Below, piece by piece: positions 34,301-45,170 of a DNA stretch of 64,000 nt. The position numbers were made by a program, and so were the translations under genes. The notes beneath the pieces were generated by a model, which was given only the letters and a program-made list of their open reading frames with translations, searched no databases and had not been told where the DNA came from. The DNA is taken from positions 414,184 to 478,183 of the forward strand of contig WHVD01000065.1 of assembly GCA_015178975.1 (NCBI GenBank), written 5' to 3'. The first letter of the stretch is position 1, and every line of letters starts with the position of its first letter. The DNA is from Hysterangium stoloniferum (lineage: Eukaryota; Basidiomycota; Agaricomycetes; Hysterangiales; Hysterangiaceae).

Positions 34301-35195
34301 TTACAGGAACTTGGCTTCAACTTGTGTGCTGAACCCTTGCACAAACTGTCTGGGTGCTCTGGTATTTCAAAACAAACAAGAAGTATGTCTTAAACTTAAA
34401 ATAATTGACAAATTAACTGATAACTGGAGGGCCAGAGCTCAGTAGTTGAAAGGCTGTTGGTATCAGCCTCACTCAGTCAGCAACGGACAGGACAAAGTTC
34501 TCTTTGTTGATCATAAGGGGAGAACATGATAGCTATCTGGTAGGGGGGTGGAATAACTAACTACCCTCAGAAAGGACTATTGTCAATCTAATATACCTGA
34601 ATTAACAATGGGATGATGGAAATAAGGTTTAAGGAATTATAAGTAGAACAAAAGGATGATCAAGGCAGAGAGATAAAATAACAGATCTTGATCGGGTCGG
34701 AATAATGTAGCCAATGTGTGGTAAGACGGGCAGGATTACAGTAGTTCAGGTATTGGACTGGCCAAAGACTAGAGGATGAGGATAGGGGTAACACTAAGAG
34801 TAGAATGGGGATGATCTAAGTCAAGAACTGGGAACCCTAATTTGATGTTCAAATTGAAGAACGGTAAGATACAGGAAAGGTGTCTTATACTAACTAGAGA
34901 CAGAAACATGGAATGATGCAGAAAGAGACAGAGGTCTGAAAACAGGGTTACAAATACTAATTGAAGAGCAAGATGAATAATGATTAAAATGGTGAAGATA
35001 CAACATAAACAGAAAACAATAAGATTTTAGGAAAGTGAATAACACAATAGAAGTGGAGGGTGCATGGCCAGGGAGGGAAGCTGTGTGAAGATGAGTTACC
35101 TGGACACTGTCAGCAGGGATGCCAGTGTTGGAGGCACTGAAGGCAGGTTGCTGGAAAGGTGAATACTACAAGCAGAAATTTGGAAAGTTGGTTCT
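34301..35195. repeat. Retroelement-like debris (motif copy A)
   Basis: CTTGGCTTCAACTTGTGTG near 34312 and GTGCTCTGGTATTTCAAA near 34352 match 40010-40080, so both belong to one dispersed family. The purine-rich remainder (34600-35090) has no coding frame. Confidence 0.5.
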
Positions 35196-35199
35196 AACA

Positions 35200-35491
35200 C
35201 TTGTGAACTCATTTGTGAGTCAACTGCTGCACTAAACCAAATGAATTTGTAATATATTATTGGCCAATAGTTAGGTAGTAATAAATAACCTCTCCTAGTG
35301 GTTTCAGTCCAAATACCAGCCATAAGCCTGTCTGGTAAATGCATACAAACCAGCTTCATACAGCTCCATGGCTGGTATTTGGACCACAACAATTGGGAAC
35401 AGACATCTTCTACTATAAAATTACATGCCAAATAATATATTGAGCTCATTCAGTTTGGTTCTGCGGTTGGCTCACAAATGAGTTTTCAAGC
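35200..35491. mobile_element. ~290-bp foldback/MITE-like element
   Basis: CTCATTTGTGAGTCAAC...AATATATTATTGGC on the left is inverted on the right as GCCAAATAATATATTGAGC...GGTTGGCTCACAAATGAG. An inner pair, TCCAAATACCAGCCAT and ATGGCTGGTATTTGGA, lies near 35309 and 35369. No clear target duplication was found. Confidence 0.65.
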
Positions 35492-36370
35492 TCAAATGGA
35501 CTCCAATTTTGGGAAATATGTATGTTACAGCTCAAATTTTAAAGTTATAACATGATAATTCACTAGATATGTAGTATTAAAATATATATTTAAAACAACA
35601 AGGTGACTGGTCAACATGTGAAGGAGCCATGAGGTTCGCAATTTTCATACAATATTTCTAGATGCCGTACGTAATGCACATAGCTGCTGGGCAAATAACT
35701 TTAACAGAGTGAACACCGAACGCCGAAGTACATTACATACCACCATCAAGTGTGAAATATACTGACGATCAGAGAGAAGAGAGAAGAGAGTTTATTGAAC
35801 TAAATTGTAATAAGCGGGAGACACTAATATATATCGTGCATTATATTTCAGCGTGACCAAATTGCCTCCTTTAAAAGGGTGACCGAATGATTCCGGGTCA
35901 CTGGGTGGGTGACAAAAGCCCTAACGCGGGAACCTACTTAAATTTCAGGCCCCAGGGACCGAATCCTGAGATTCAGGGACATCATTTATTAGTTAGCTTC
36001 ACATACTTCGATTTCGTGCGACCAATGTATTGTTATTATGGTCCCAAAACGCTAATACATGTAAACTTGTATGATATCTCCTGTTGCTATATAAGCATTG
36101 ATTTCTTAAAGAAAACAAATGCTCAGGGATAACGCTGTATAATAAGAATTGTTTAACCGTTGGCGCCGCCAATCTTATATTAGTTGCCTAAAAGACCTTG
36201 TACAATGCTAGTAACAGCAAAATCACCTATCGATGGTTACGAGACATCTTTTATTCACTATTTATGTGTAAGTCATTCGGTTTATCCTTCATATAAGCGA
36301 AGAACTTAAATTTCCAGTTAAACTTGCAACCGATACCCCTAGGCGCTTTATCATCTGAGAAACCGACCGC
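35492..36370. other. Intergenic, no gene seen
   Basis: Spacer between the foldback element and the promoter of the second secreted-protein gene. A frame at 35887-36132 has no motif. Confidence 0.5.
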
Positions 36371-36580
36371 GTAATGCGCGGGACTTTGCGATCAGGGCAC
36401 TGGAGATTGAGAAGTCTTCACGCCCTGTATATAAGGGGCTGGTCTCCTTCCAATCAACTCAAAGTCTGTCCACTCGTTCCATCTTCACGGTCGTTACACT
36501 TGACGTGCACGCTCCATCACGTTCTTTCCCATTTTTTTCTTGCATATCCATTTTATGTCCTTTTCAGAGATTTTCACGCC

Positions 36581-38145
36581 ATGAAGTACTCATCTGTATT
36601 GTTCTCCACCATCCTCATTTCAGTTGTTGCATCTGTTCCTGTGAAGCGCAACGTCGATCCTAATCTTGTACCAGATCTCGGTTTCACAGCTGGCAAGAAC
36701 CCTACTGGTAAATACTCTATGGCCTCCCCTTTTCACTATAATTCACCATCATACACAGGTACCGGTGATTGCGACGGTGCCGTGAATGGTGCAGATGGCA
36801 AGCCCATCAAGATCCCCTGCGCATGTCCTCCGGATAGGGCAACATTCCTTACTGCGATCAATAGAGACATTGCGGCTGGACACGCAGTTAACAACCCCAG
36901 CGTCAAGGTTTCATTCCCGACGGACAACAGCGTGGCTTCGCAACAAGCGCGAATTACCGCTGCATCGATTTCTTTGCAGAATCTGCACGGTCCTGGTCAA
37001 GGATGTCCGATTGTAAGCACGACATTGCGAGCGCAATCTAAGGCGATCGATGCTGGTACGGCACGGCCCCCCGCCGTTGCACCCGCCCCTGCCCCACCTC
37101 GAGGTATCTCTCGCCTGTATTTATAAAAAAAGTTAATGGAAGTTAAACCATCTAAAACAGTGGTTTCCTCTGCCCCCGCCGCGGGGGGTTTTAACCCTGC
37201 TCTTGTTCCAGATCTCGGTTTCACAGCCGGTAAGAACCCTACCGGTAGGTATACTACTTCTTTACCTGTTCATTATATTCACCATCATATACAGGCACGG
37301 GAGACTGTGACGGTGCCGTGAATGGTGCAAATGGAAAGCCTATTAAGGTTCCTTGTGCATGTCCTCCAGACAGCCAGACATTCCTCAAGTCTGTCCAAGC
37401 AGATGTAGCCGCTGGTCATGCAATCAACAACCCCACCGTCAAAGTCTCATTCCCCACGGATAATAGTGTCGCTTCTCAACTCGCACGTATTAATACCGCC
37501 AGTGTATCTTTGCAAAACTTGCACGGTCCTGGTAAGGGATGCCCGATTGTGAGCACGACTTTGCAGGCGCAAGCTGAAGCGATCCATGCTGGCACAGCAC
37601 CACCACCTCCCGTTGCTGCCCCTACGCCAACTCCCCCAGCTTGCAAAGGTATGTTTTATTTGAGTTTGAAAGGAAGTATTAATGGAAGATAAACCATCTA
37701 AAACAGTGGCTTCCTCCGCCCCCGCCGCGGATGGTTTCAACCCTGCTCTCGTTCCAGATCTCGGTTTCACAGCCGGTAAGAACCCTACCGGTAAGAATCC
37801 CACTTCTTTCCCTGTTTATTGTATTCACCATCATATACAGGCACGGGAGACTGTGACGGTGCCGTGAATGGTGCAAATGGCAAGCCTATCAAAGTTCCCT
37901 GTGCATGCCCTCCAGACAGGCAGACATTCCTCAGATCCGTCCAAGCAGATGTAGCCGCTGGTCATGCAGTCAACAACCCCACCGTCAAAGTTTCATTCCC
38001 CATAGATAACAGTGTCGCTTCCCAACTGGAACGTATTAATACTGCCAGTGTATCTTTGCAGAACTTGCACGGTCCAGGTAAGGGATGTCCGATTGTCAGC
38101 TCAACGCTACAAGCTCAGGCTGCCGCGTTGAGGGCTAAGCAATGA
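36581..38145 (+). CDS. Secreted three-domain four-cysteine protein, paralogue of the 31949 gene
   Basis: Six exons (36581-36707, 36759-37103, 37161-37244, 37295-37648, 37707-37790, 37841-38145) give 432 residues. Signal peptide MKYSSVLFSTILISVVASV is followed by PVKRNV, again a KR site. Three copies of the same domain follow, each with four cysteines and each interrupted by an intron at the same NPT-G codon. Pro/Ala linkers (APAPAPPR, PTPTPPA) separate them. The second and third copies resemble each other more than the first, down to the linker sequence TGGTTTCCTCTGCCCCCGCC versus TGGCTTCCTCCGCCCCCGCC. This points to a recent internal duplication after the locus itself was duplicated. Promoter and 3' flank match the two-domain gene 4.6 kb upstream. 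Function is unknown; an extracellular or wall role is inferred. Confidence 0.88.
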
Positions 38146-38650
38146 AGAGAATCAATGATTTGATAGTATTCCGTTTGACAAGTTTGGCTGAAGATAAAAG
38201 TCATGTATTATGCTACTTTATATGTCACTATACTCTGCGAGTATTTCATCTAAATCCCTTCCTATGAGACAGAATTAAATGCGGAATTTTCTTATACTAG
38301 TACCGGAGATTCCGAGATTGGAATCAGGCCACAGCTGTATCCCGCACACTCCCTCTCTTTGATTTTAGATTAAGGATTTTAGATTAAAATTAACTAAATT
38401 ATGGAAGTATTACAAGGACACTAATAAGTATGCTATACCTGACTTTCGGACTTGAAATGCTCTCCAGGCATGAAGGAGGAATATCAAGTCTCAGAGAGTT
38501 TTCTGGGGCATTTTTAAACTTCACTATTTGCTTTTTGCTGACTTTTGCAGCAATAGATTATCAAGTTAGCCGCGGAGCACCTTCCAAACAAGGCTATCTA
38601 CTATTGCATAATCTGACCCTAACCTTGATGCCTTATGCTGTCGAGGCCTA
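38146..38650. other. 3' flank of the secreted-protein gene, no gene seen
   Basis: The first ~120 bp align with the 3' flank of the 31949 gene. Nothing else is recognised. Confidence 0.5.
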
Positions 38651-38899
38651 ATATTGAACCCGACCTGAGCCTTGACTTGGATCTCAATCCTCATGCCTCA
38701 CATAACTTCGACAACTCTTGTCTCAGAGCTTGCACTATTCCGGTCCCTATACAATAACATCAAGATGTATTTCTGGTACCCAACTACATTTCCAATCACA
38801 CCATGACATGCGAAAACATCAGGTGTACTCCTGCAAACCAAGATCCCCATTCCTGATTTCTCTTATTGGTCTTGTTGTTCACCCTTTTCACACTCTATC

Positions 38900-39235
38900 C
38901 TTGTTGTGTGTCTGGATTGCTAGTACAATAACTCCTAGACAAGTTCTGTATTTATGAACCAATCTGAATATCAACTCAGATTTGTTTGCCATCTGCATCA
39001 CCCCTAATCCTGGGTTTCTCATCAGTTATATTACTGACACTTTTTGATTGATCTCCATCTGGAATACTATCCTTAGGAAAACCTTCAATCCTGAAAATAT
39101 GCTAAGTTTCCATTCATCTAAAATAAGGACAACTGAATGGTGAGTGGGGGCACAACACATAAGTTGAAGCCAAGTCCTTCCCAACATTTACTGACTCCAG
39201 TTCCAATATTATGGTTAGGTGTAGACACCTGATCT
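38900..39235 (+). repeat. LTR-like segment (motif copy B)
   Basis: TAAGGACAACTGAATGG, then CACATAAGTTGAAGCCAAGTCC at 39157-39178, match copies near 41340 and 56590 in the same orientation. A 27-bp core is inverted at about 40012-40040. A solo LTR or 5' fragment of a copia-like element is the likely source. Confidence 0.5.
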
Positions 39236-39760
39236 TAACATGTGAAATATGTCATTTTTTGCAAAATTCCCTGAAAACCATGATGGTTTGGACTAAATTT
39301 AATCCAGTATTAATTTATGCATTGCCATGCCATGCATTACGAGCAGGTGTACTGTAACTCTCACTCCTATAGCTATAAGACCTACAACTCCCATCCAGCC
39401 AGCACCAATGTATCTACAACATGTTTCTGCATTACCTATGCCACTCAGCCATCTTTTATTTCTGGGGATCCAGGTGGGTGCATTTGAAGATAAAACCTCC
39501 TCTGCAGCTTCAGACTCTTTGTTTATGCCTTACATGTATAAGGAGGAGTGCTGGTATCTTGAGTTTAAGGGCAAGTGAATAGAGTTCTATTGCATTTCCA
39601 CCACTCTTTTAATACTCTTCAAAACAGCTCATTAAGATAGGGAATACACTTATTATCAGCCAGTAATGCATTGTGAACAGATGACTAGCCACTTTTACTA
39701 GCACCATTCATCAATGTCATCCACCACCATTGCTATTACTGCCACACAAGCTATCACCAG
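39236..39760. other. Non-coding, no gene seen
   Basis: A frame at 39327-39578 shows no family resemblance. This is probably retroelement debris. Confidence 0.4.
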
Positions 39761-39887
39761 CATCCACTGTCACCACCAGCATCCACTGTCACCACCAGCA
39801 TCCACTGTCACCACCAGCATCCACTGTCACCACCAGCATCCACTGTCACCACCAGCATCCACTGTCACCACCAGCATCCACTGTCAC
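39761..39887. repeat. 19-bp minisatellite, six and a half copies
   Basis: CATCCACTGTCACCACCAG repeats perfectly at 39761, 39780, 39799, 39818, 39837 and 39856, with a partial copy to 39887. As 19 is not a multiple of three, the apparent ORF across it is an artefact. Confidence 0.95.
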
Positions 39888-39899
39888 TGCTAACTGCCA

Positions 39900-40500
39900 C
39901 TGTTGTCATCTGTTAAGATCTAAGCAAGTGGGTAAGAGGAGGCTCTATGTCAGGGGGCCAACAATAGAGATTGCACTAGTCAGGAGGTCTGACTCTATAA
40001 ATAGATGGAGCTTGGCTTCAACTTATGTGTTGTGCCATCATATGAACTGTTAAGGTGCTCTGGTATTTCAAACAGAGCAGATAGTATGATATGTAAGAAC
40101 TGAAGACAACACTTAGCTCATTTGACTGGGGGGCTGATATATGTACTGTACTAAGAGTCATAAGGTAGAGGGTCACAGCTGGCCAATGACACCTTAGAGA
40201 GTATTAGGAGGGAGTAAGTAGACTGAAGACTAAATGGGGGTAATCTAAGTCAATGTCAGAACTAAGGAGTAGTAGCATACATGGTAGGAACTTTATACAA
40301 AGGTATAACAGATGAGCAAAGGTCTGACCAAGGAAGCAAGAAGTAGTGATGGGTCAAAGGAAGCATGGAAAGGTTTAAGGATCAAAACACAAATGAATAT
40401 GAGGTAAGATGGAGATGGAACAGAATGATAAAAAGGGAAAGCTACCATGAACCAGGCATCAGGGCACCATAGGCAGTGACACCATGGTCAGGGGTACTGA
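39900..40500. repeat. Retroelement-like debris (motif copy C)
   Basis: GCTTGGCTTCAACTTATGTGTTGTGCC near 40014 is the inverse of copy B, and TGCTCTGGTATTTCAAA near 40057 matches copy A. A TATA-like CTATAAATA precedes it. No coding capacity is seen. Confidence 0.5.
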
Positions 40501-40507
40501 TAGTGGG

Positions 40508-41470
40508 ATGTGTCAGGAACCGGGAAACCCGCCGGCCTCCGGGCCCCCAGACCCCGTCCTACATGCTCCCGACCCTCTATATTGTATAGTAACAACCGGA
40601 GTTCCCACGGGAGCCCGCATGTCAACTTGTTTATGCCTGACTCTCTGTACGCACCCCACCTGTCTGCACCTAACCCTCTGTGTCTCATACACCAGTCCTC
40701 GGACTCCTCCGGACTCTGGACTCCACTCTATGTACACCCGACACTCTGTGTAATATGTACCAGTCACCGGACTCCGACCGGACTCCTGGAACCCCTCTAA
40801 CAGAGCATAGAACCCCGCTCCTGTTATCTGTCTCTGCGTCTCACACACCAGTCATTGGAAAACCCACGGGACTCCACCGGACCTCCTGCACATCAAGCCT
40901 GTCTATACCCGACACTATCTTGTGCACCAAGTCACCGGACTCCCACCGGACTTCCAGAACCCCTCTAACTGAGCCCCGCTCCAGTTATGGTTAAATGATC
41001 TGTCATGATTCGTTCTCTGCTCCCATTCTGTTCCGTCCCTAATTCCCAGTTTAGTATTTACTTGTTTCGTTTTATGTTTAATAGTTCTGCCTCTCATTAA
41101 TACTGGATTTGGTATTATTACATTTCACAGTCTATATAAGTCTGCTATATTCATGTACTTAGAATCCAGTTTCAATCTTGAACTAGTTTTCCCCTGAACA
41201 AGTTTGATCCTTGAACAGTCTCTAGTCCTCTTGTCTGTCTGCACACTCGATTCCCAGAACTCCCACGGGAACTCCGGAATCTATATCTTTCTGTATGCAT
41301 TCTGTCAGCTCGAAATATGGACACCCGAATGAGTGTACGAGGGTGCAGCCTATAAGCTGAAGCCAAGTCCATCTCAGTCGTATCACCAGACTTTCTGGTA
41401 ATTATTCTGATATCACCGTTCCTTGTACTAATAATCCCCGGAACTTTTCCGGGACCTATTACCCGGGGAC
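40508..41470 (+). repeat. LTR-like segment with internal duplication (motif copy D)
   Basis: Starts TGTCAGGAACCGGGAAACCC. A unit containing CCGGACTCC, ACCGGACT, GGAACCCCTCTAAC and CCCCGCTCC occurs twice (about 40760-40825 and 40927-40989). TCTATATAAG near 41131 resembles an LTR TATA box. About 215 bp later comes CCTATAAGCTGAAGCCAAGTCC, the same arrangement as in the copia relic at 56390-56620. LTR ends are not certain. Confidence 0.5.
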
Positions 41471-42062
41471 TCTGTGGGACTATTCCCGGAAGCAAGTGTG
41501 TGTTCGGAATAGTTACCGGAAACCTCCGCAGGACTATCCGTGGAGCTTTGTTCGGGAACTTAACAGGATGCCAGAGGGTGAGGAGGGCAAAACAAGGTTG
41601 TGGAGGGCTGAATAACTGGGATCCTAACATCAACTACCTTTCCTTACAATCACATGGTGATTCTTTTCATTCCCCATGCTAATTGCTCAATATTGTCCAT
41701 GGTTAAGATATCAAAGATGTCAACATTCTGACTGTTTTCCCATAGCAGTATACTTGCTGCAACTGGTCCGAATCTTGCTCATGGTGGACCACACAGCATT
41801 GTACCTGCATTGTGGTCACACTTGGAAATGTGCTCTGTACCTTTTTGCAATGGTGCTTGGAGTTGTCCATTCAAGATCCTGCTGTATCAGGGCTGATGCC
41901 TCTGGAGGAAATGCCACATCATAGTATGGTGTATGAGGCTCGCTGTCCCTAAGCCAAATATTGATGGTGTGTGTTCCTTCACTATCATCATCATGGCAGG
42001 ATATGTTTCATCTGCTTTTGCAGTGGTATTGTGTTAAATGTAATACTAGCACTGTTTCCCAA
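41471..42062. other. Non-coding, no gene seen
   Basis: Frames at 41500-41924 have no motif. Probably internal debris of the copy D element. Confidence 0.4.
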
Positions 42063-42132
42063 GGTCAGGTGGTGTAATGGGTAACACCCCCGCTATATGC
42101 AGAAGCCCTGGGTTCAATCCCCAGTCTGGCCA
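42063..42132 (+). tRNA. tRNA-like sequence with broken anticodon arm (pseudogene or SINE head)
   Basis: A perfect 7-bp acceptor stem (GGTCAGG with TCTGGCC, two G-U pairs), a D stem GTGT/ACAC, and a T arm CTGGG-TTCAATC-CCCAG with a canonical B-box are present, ending in discriminator A at 42132. The total is 70 nt. The anticodon arm is degenerate (CCCGC TATAT GCAGA, only two pairs, short loop), so no anticodon can be read. The flanking DNA is repeat-rich. A tRNA pseudogene or SINE is more likely than a working tRNA. Confidence 0.6.
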
Positions 42133-42860
42133 TTCATTTTCTACACTTTTAATATATTGGTGCACTCCCAATGTGTCCTGTGATTTGGTCCCTTTCTGCT
42201 GGCTTGGCCATGCCTTTTACTTTCTATCTTGATCTTGGCAGCACCAATAGTGCATCTTATGGCCAGTAACCATCTTGATATTTCTCCTTTACACTGCCAA
42301 ATGGTTATATAGTGATTGACAATGGAGTGATGTAACATCCACACTAAAACTGATAGCCTAACACCTTCCAGATCTCATAAGCAGTCATTTGAATGTGCTC
42401 CTTGTCAGATATAAGTGGATCTTCCAACTTCTGGTAACATCCATAGAAGAACACCATCTTGTTAGTCTTAGATGCTTGACAAAGGCTCTTCATTAGCTCC
42501 TTGCCATTCTCAAAAGTGGTAGGCTTGCAATTCTGCAATAGTGAGTCCTATTTTAATTAATCAGCAGCAGCAAAGTGTTCCATCACTCACACTCTCTGAT
42601 TCAGATGATGTACTGTCTCTCCTCACCTTGGTTTTCTGTTGTTGATGCTTGCAAGACTACCTGACACCTTGGTCCATCATTGTCTTTGTCATTCTTCCTC
42701 TTTGCCTTCTTATGTAGCCTTCCCCACTGCTGACAAGTCTTCCACTTGTATTTGGATTCGGAAGGTAGTTTAGCTTTACATTTTTTCTGAGACTATTCTC
42801 TTTGAGATGGAGGTGGAGAGTTCTCACCTAGGTCCATATGTTTTGTGGTACAGACTTATG
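42133..42860 (-). pseudogene. Degenerate minus-strand ORF pieces, unidentified
   Basis: Minus-strand frames 42860-42600, 42538-42344 and 42344-42141 follow each other. One holds KWKTCQQWGRLHKKAKRKN, a Cys/Lys-rich patch, and the next NGKELMKSLCQASKTNKMVF. Their order suggests remains of one mobile-element protein with stops and frame changes. I do not recognise the family. Confidence 0.3.
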
Positions 42861-43570
42861 CTACATCGACTCTGTTTTATTGAGTATTTGGACATGTGTA
42901 TCTACATGACTTGTCAGGGGAGGGGTTGAGCTAAGTGGGCTTGGACACAATCATTACTATTGTCCTTGTCCCCTCAACTGTGAAAAGGAATTATCTCCTT
43001 GTCGTCGGACGCTATGGCCCATAAAGAACATTCACGACTTTGAACGTGATTTCTCAATTCTGATGCTCGCATACTTAACAAAGCTTTTATTTCGAAAACA
43101 ATCATCGGGCGGTGCGAGTTACCTGTTGGACAGTCAACCGCGGGGATAACGGAGATTACCCTTGGCATGTGAAACAGCATGGAAGTCCTGTTTCTGCTGT
43201 TTCCTATTTTTAGAAACCTTTTTCTGTGAGGCAGGGAAAAAAATCTTTTGGGTGCCTGTATCTGCCACCCAAATTAGAAAATTGTGTAAAGAACAATGTA
43301 CGATTGGTGTCCATATTAATACAATGTGTTTTAGTGTCGTCAAATTGGAGAACAATCCAGTTAGTATGTAAGATACAAAAAGGGGAAGTGTAAGGGGAAT
43401 TGCAATAACGTCCAAAAGCGTCCTCCATTGTCACAAACAAGCAATGCGTCGATAAGCGTTGAAAATAGACAGCTAGAGCCCTGGTGGGCACTGTGCAAGC
43501 ACCTGACGTGTGAGTATTCAATATGATGAAGATTGTCGTCATGTGACACCGTGAACAGAACGCACACGCT
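42861..43570. other. Intergenic, 3' side of the chitin deacetylase
   Basis: Overlapping frames on both strands at 43134-43584 lack motifs. No gene is called. Confidence 0.45.
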
Positions 43571-45170
43571 TTATGCTCCCGCAAGAAGCATGCATAAAAT
43601 GCTGGCTAATGCCAACATTGGGCTAAGAAGGGATCCAACGCTGGCGTTCGAACCCTTGTTCGAAGGACTCGAAGATGTGGTCGGTGATGAGGGGGCAAGT
43701 GTTCCCGAAGATACCCCAGTCCCAGTTATATTATTATTGTGGACGGCGAGACTTTGCGTGGCTGATGGAGCGGCCACACCGACATCCATGCTCATCACGG
43801 AACCTGTTGCCCCGGGCGAATTCTGATATGCCCCGTCAAAAAGCTGGACAGCGGACACGGGGATCCAGTTGTGAGATTTGAGAACTGGAAAGGTGTCAAT
43901 GAAAGCTTGAGAGGTTTTATCGGTAAGCTCGTGCTCGAGAATGATTAATCCGGGGGATTTAGGTCCTGTGAGTCACATTTAGATGGTTTCGAAATTGGCT
44001 TGGTTAGTCTCCTACCAGAGTACCATCCCGTGAGTGCACCTTCGACCTGGGCCTGGGTCCTTGCCCCGGTGGCGAGGTTCCAATCTGCAGAACTAAAGAT
44101 AATTCACAATCAGCACTCCTTGACATTTTTTTGAACTAAAAGTGCCTACTCTTGGTTCCAATTAATCTGAGTCAATCCAAACACACTTTTGGCGATTGCT
44201 CGAACACGGTTGTCAGAATCCCCGTAGGGAGGACGCCAGTAACGAGGAATACGACCGCCTGTGGAGTCGTGGATTATTTGCATCGTCCATCCGAGTTGTG
44301 CGACGATCTGGGTGTTGCTCTGAGTGGTCATGTACGGGTGGGTCCACGTATGAACTAAAGTTCAGGATTGAAATTATGAAGCTCGAAAGGCGAAAGCCAG
44401 CTTGCCTGCAATGTCATCTAGAAGAATATTAATGGTGAGTCTGCTGACCTCTACACAGGTTAGAATTATCGTACTCTGTAAGGTGCTAAAGGCGTTATTG
44501 AACAAGGCATAATTTGTGAGAATGTTCATTCCAATCATAAAGTGAGTTGCTGAGAGATTTTGTGCTTTAAGAAACGAGTACAGTAGCGCAGAGCCCTTTA
44601 CACCGTCGGTAAGGTGGGAGGAAAAAACAAATAATAATATTTACAAGTGTTGGCCCGTCATCAAAGCCAATAGCTACGTGACCGTCAGGTGCATCCCACT
44701 CATCGTCTGGTTGTCTGCATCCAAATGTGCTCGAGCAAATTTTTGGGCCCGTTGGGTCATCATTTGGCCCATACCGAGGGTTCTGGCCGGAGGCTACTGT
44801 TGGAATGGTAATCTCTGGAATTTGACCTGCTGCCTCAGCTGCATTGAGGGCAGCTAGCCACGAAGGGGGAGTTGTGGTTTCAGGAATTGGTGGTGCCCAG
44901 ACTTGTGGGTACTGTGCTTGCCACGCTGGTGGATAAATTAACCAAACGAGAGGGCTAATGCAGAGTACTCGAGCGCAAACCTGAGGAGCCGGGTGTTGGA
45001 ACGTCTCTTTTGAAGAGAGCGCGGACTGGATGGGACTCTGGGTGATACCACGACCCAGACAAACTGCGTGGAACGGTCTCTATGTGTGCACAATCGTGAT
45101 GAGGGGCAGCTGCCACGCCCAAAGAAATAAATAATAGAAATTTCGTAGAAGGGCCTTTCATAAAAGGCAT
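43571..45170 (-). CDS. Chitin deacetylase (CE4 NodB domain), probably GPI-anchored
   Basis: Minus-strand gene. Exon 1 is 45170-44981 ([22 protein letters not shown], signal peptide) and exon 2 is 44925-44645; several further short exons follow to the stop at 43571. An ATG nine bases downstream is an alternative start. The N-terminal part has [15 protein letters not shown] and [16 protein letters not shown], NodB motif 1 with Asp-Asp. HTWTHPYM is motif 2 with the metal-binding histidines, [18 protein letters not shown] is motif 3, and GLIILEHEL carries the late histidine. The last 70 residues are Ser/Thr/Asn-rich and end in a hydrophobic tail ([13 protein letters not shown]), as in GPI-anchored fungal enzymes. 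It would deacetylate chitin in the wall to chitosan. Some mid-gene intron boundaries were not fixed. Confidence 0.9.

Noticed and set aside
39730..40053. ORF with His/Pro-rich repeats
   Set aside because: It is produced by the 19-bp minisatellite read through all three phases.
43134..43584. Overlapping frames on both strands downstream of the chitin deacetylase
   Set aside because: Several frames are open by chance; none shows motif or conservation signal.
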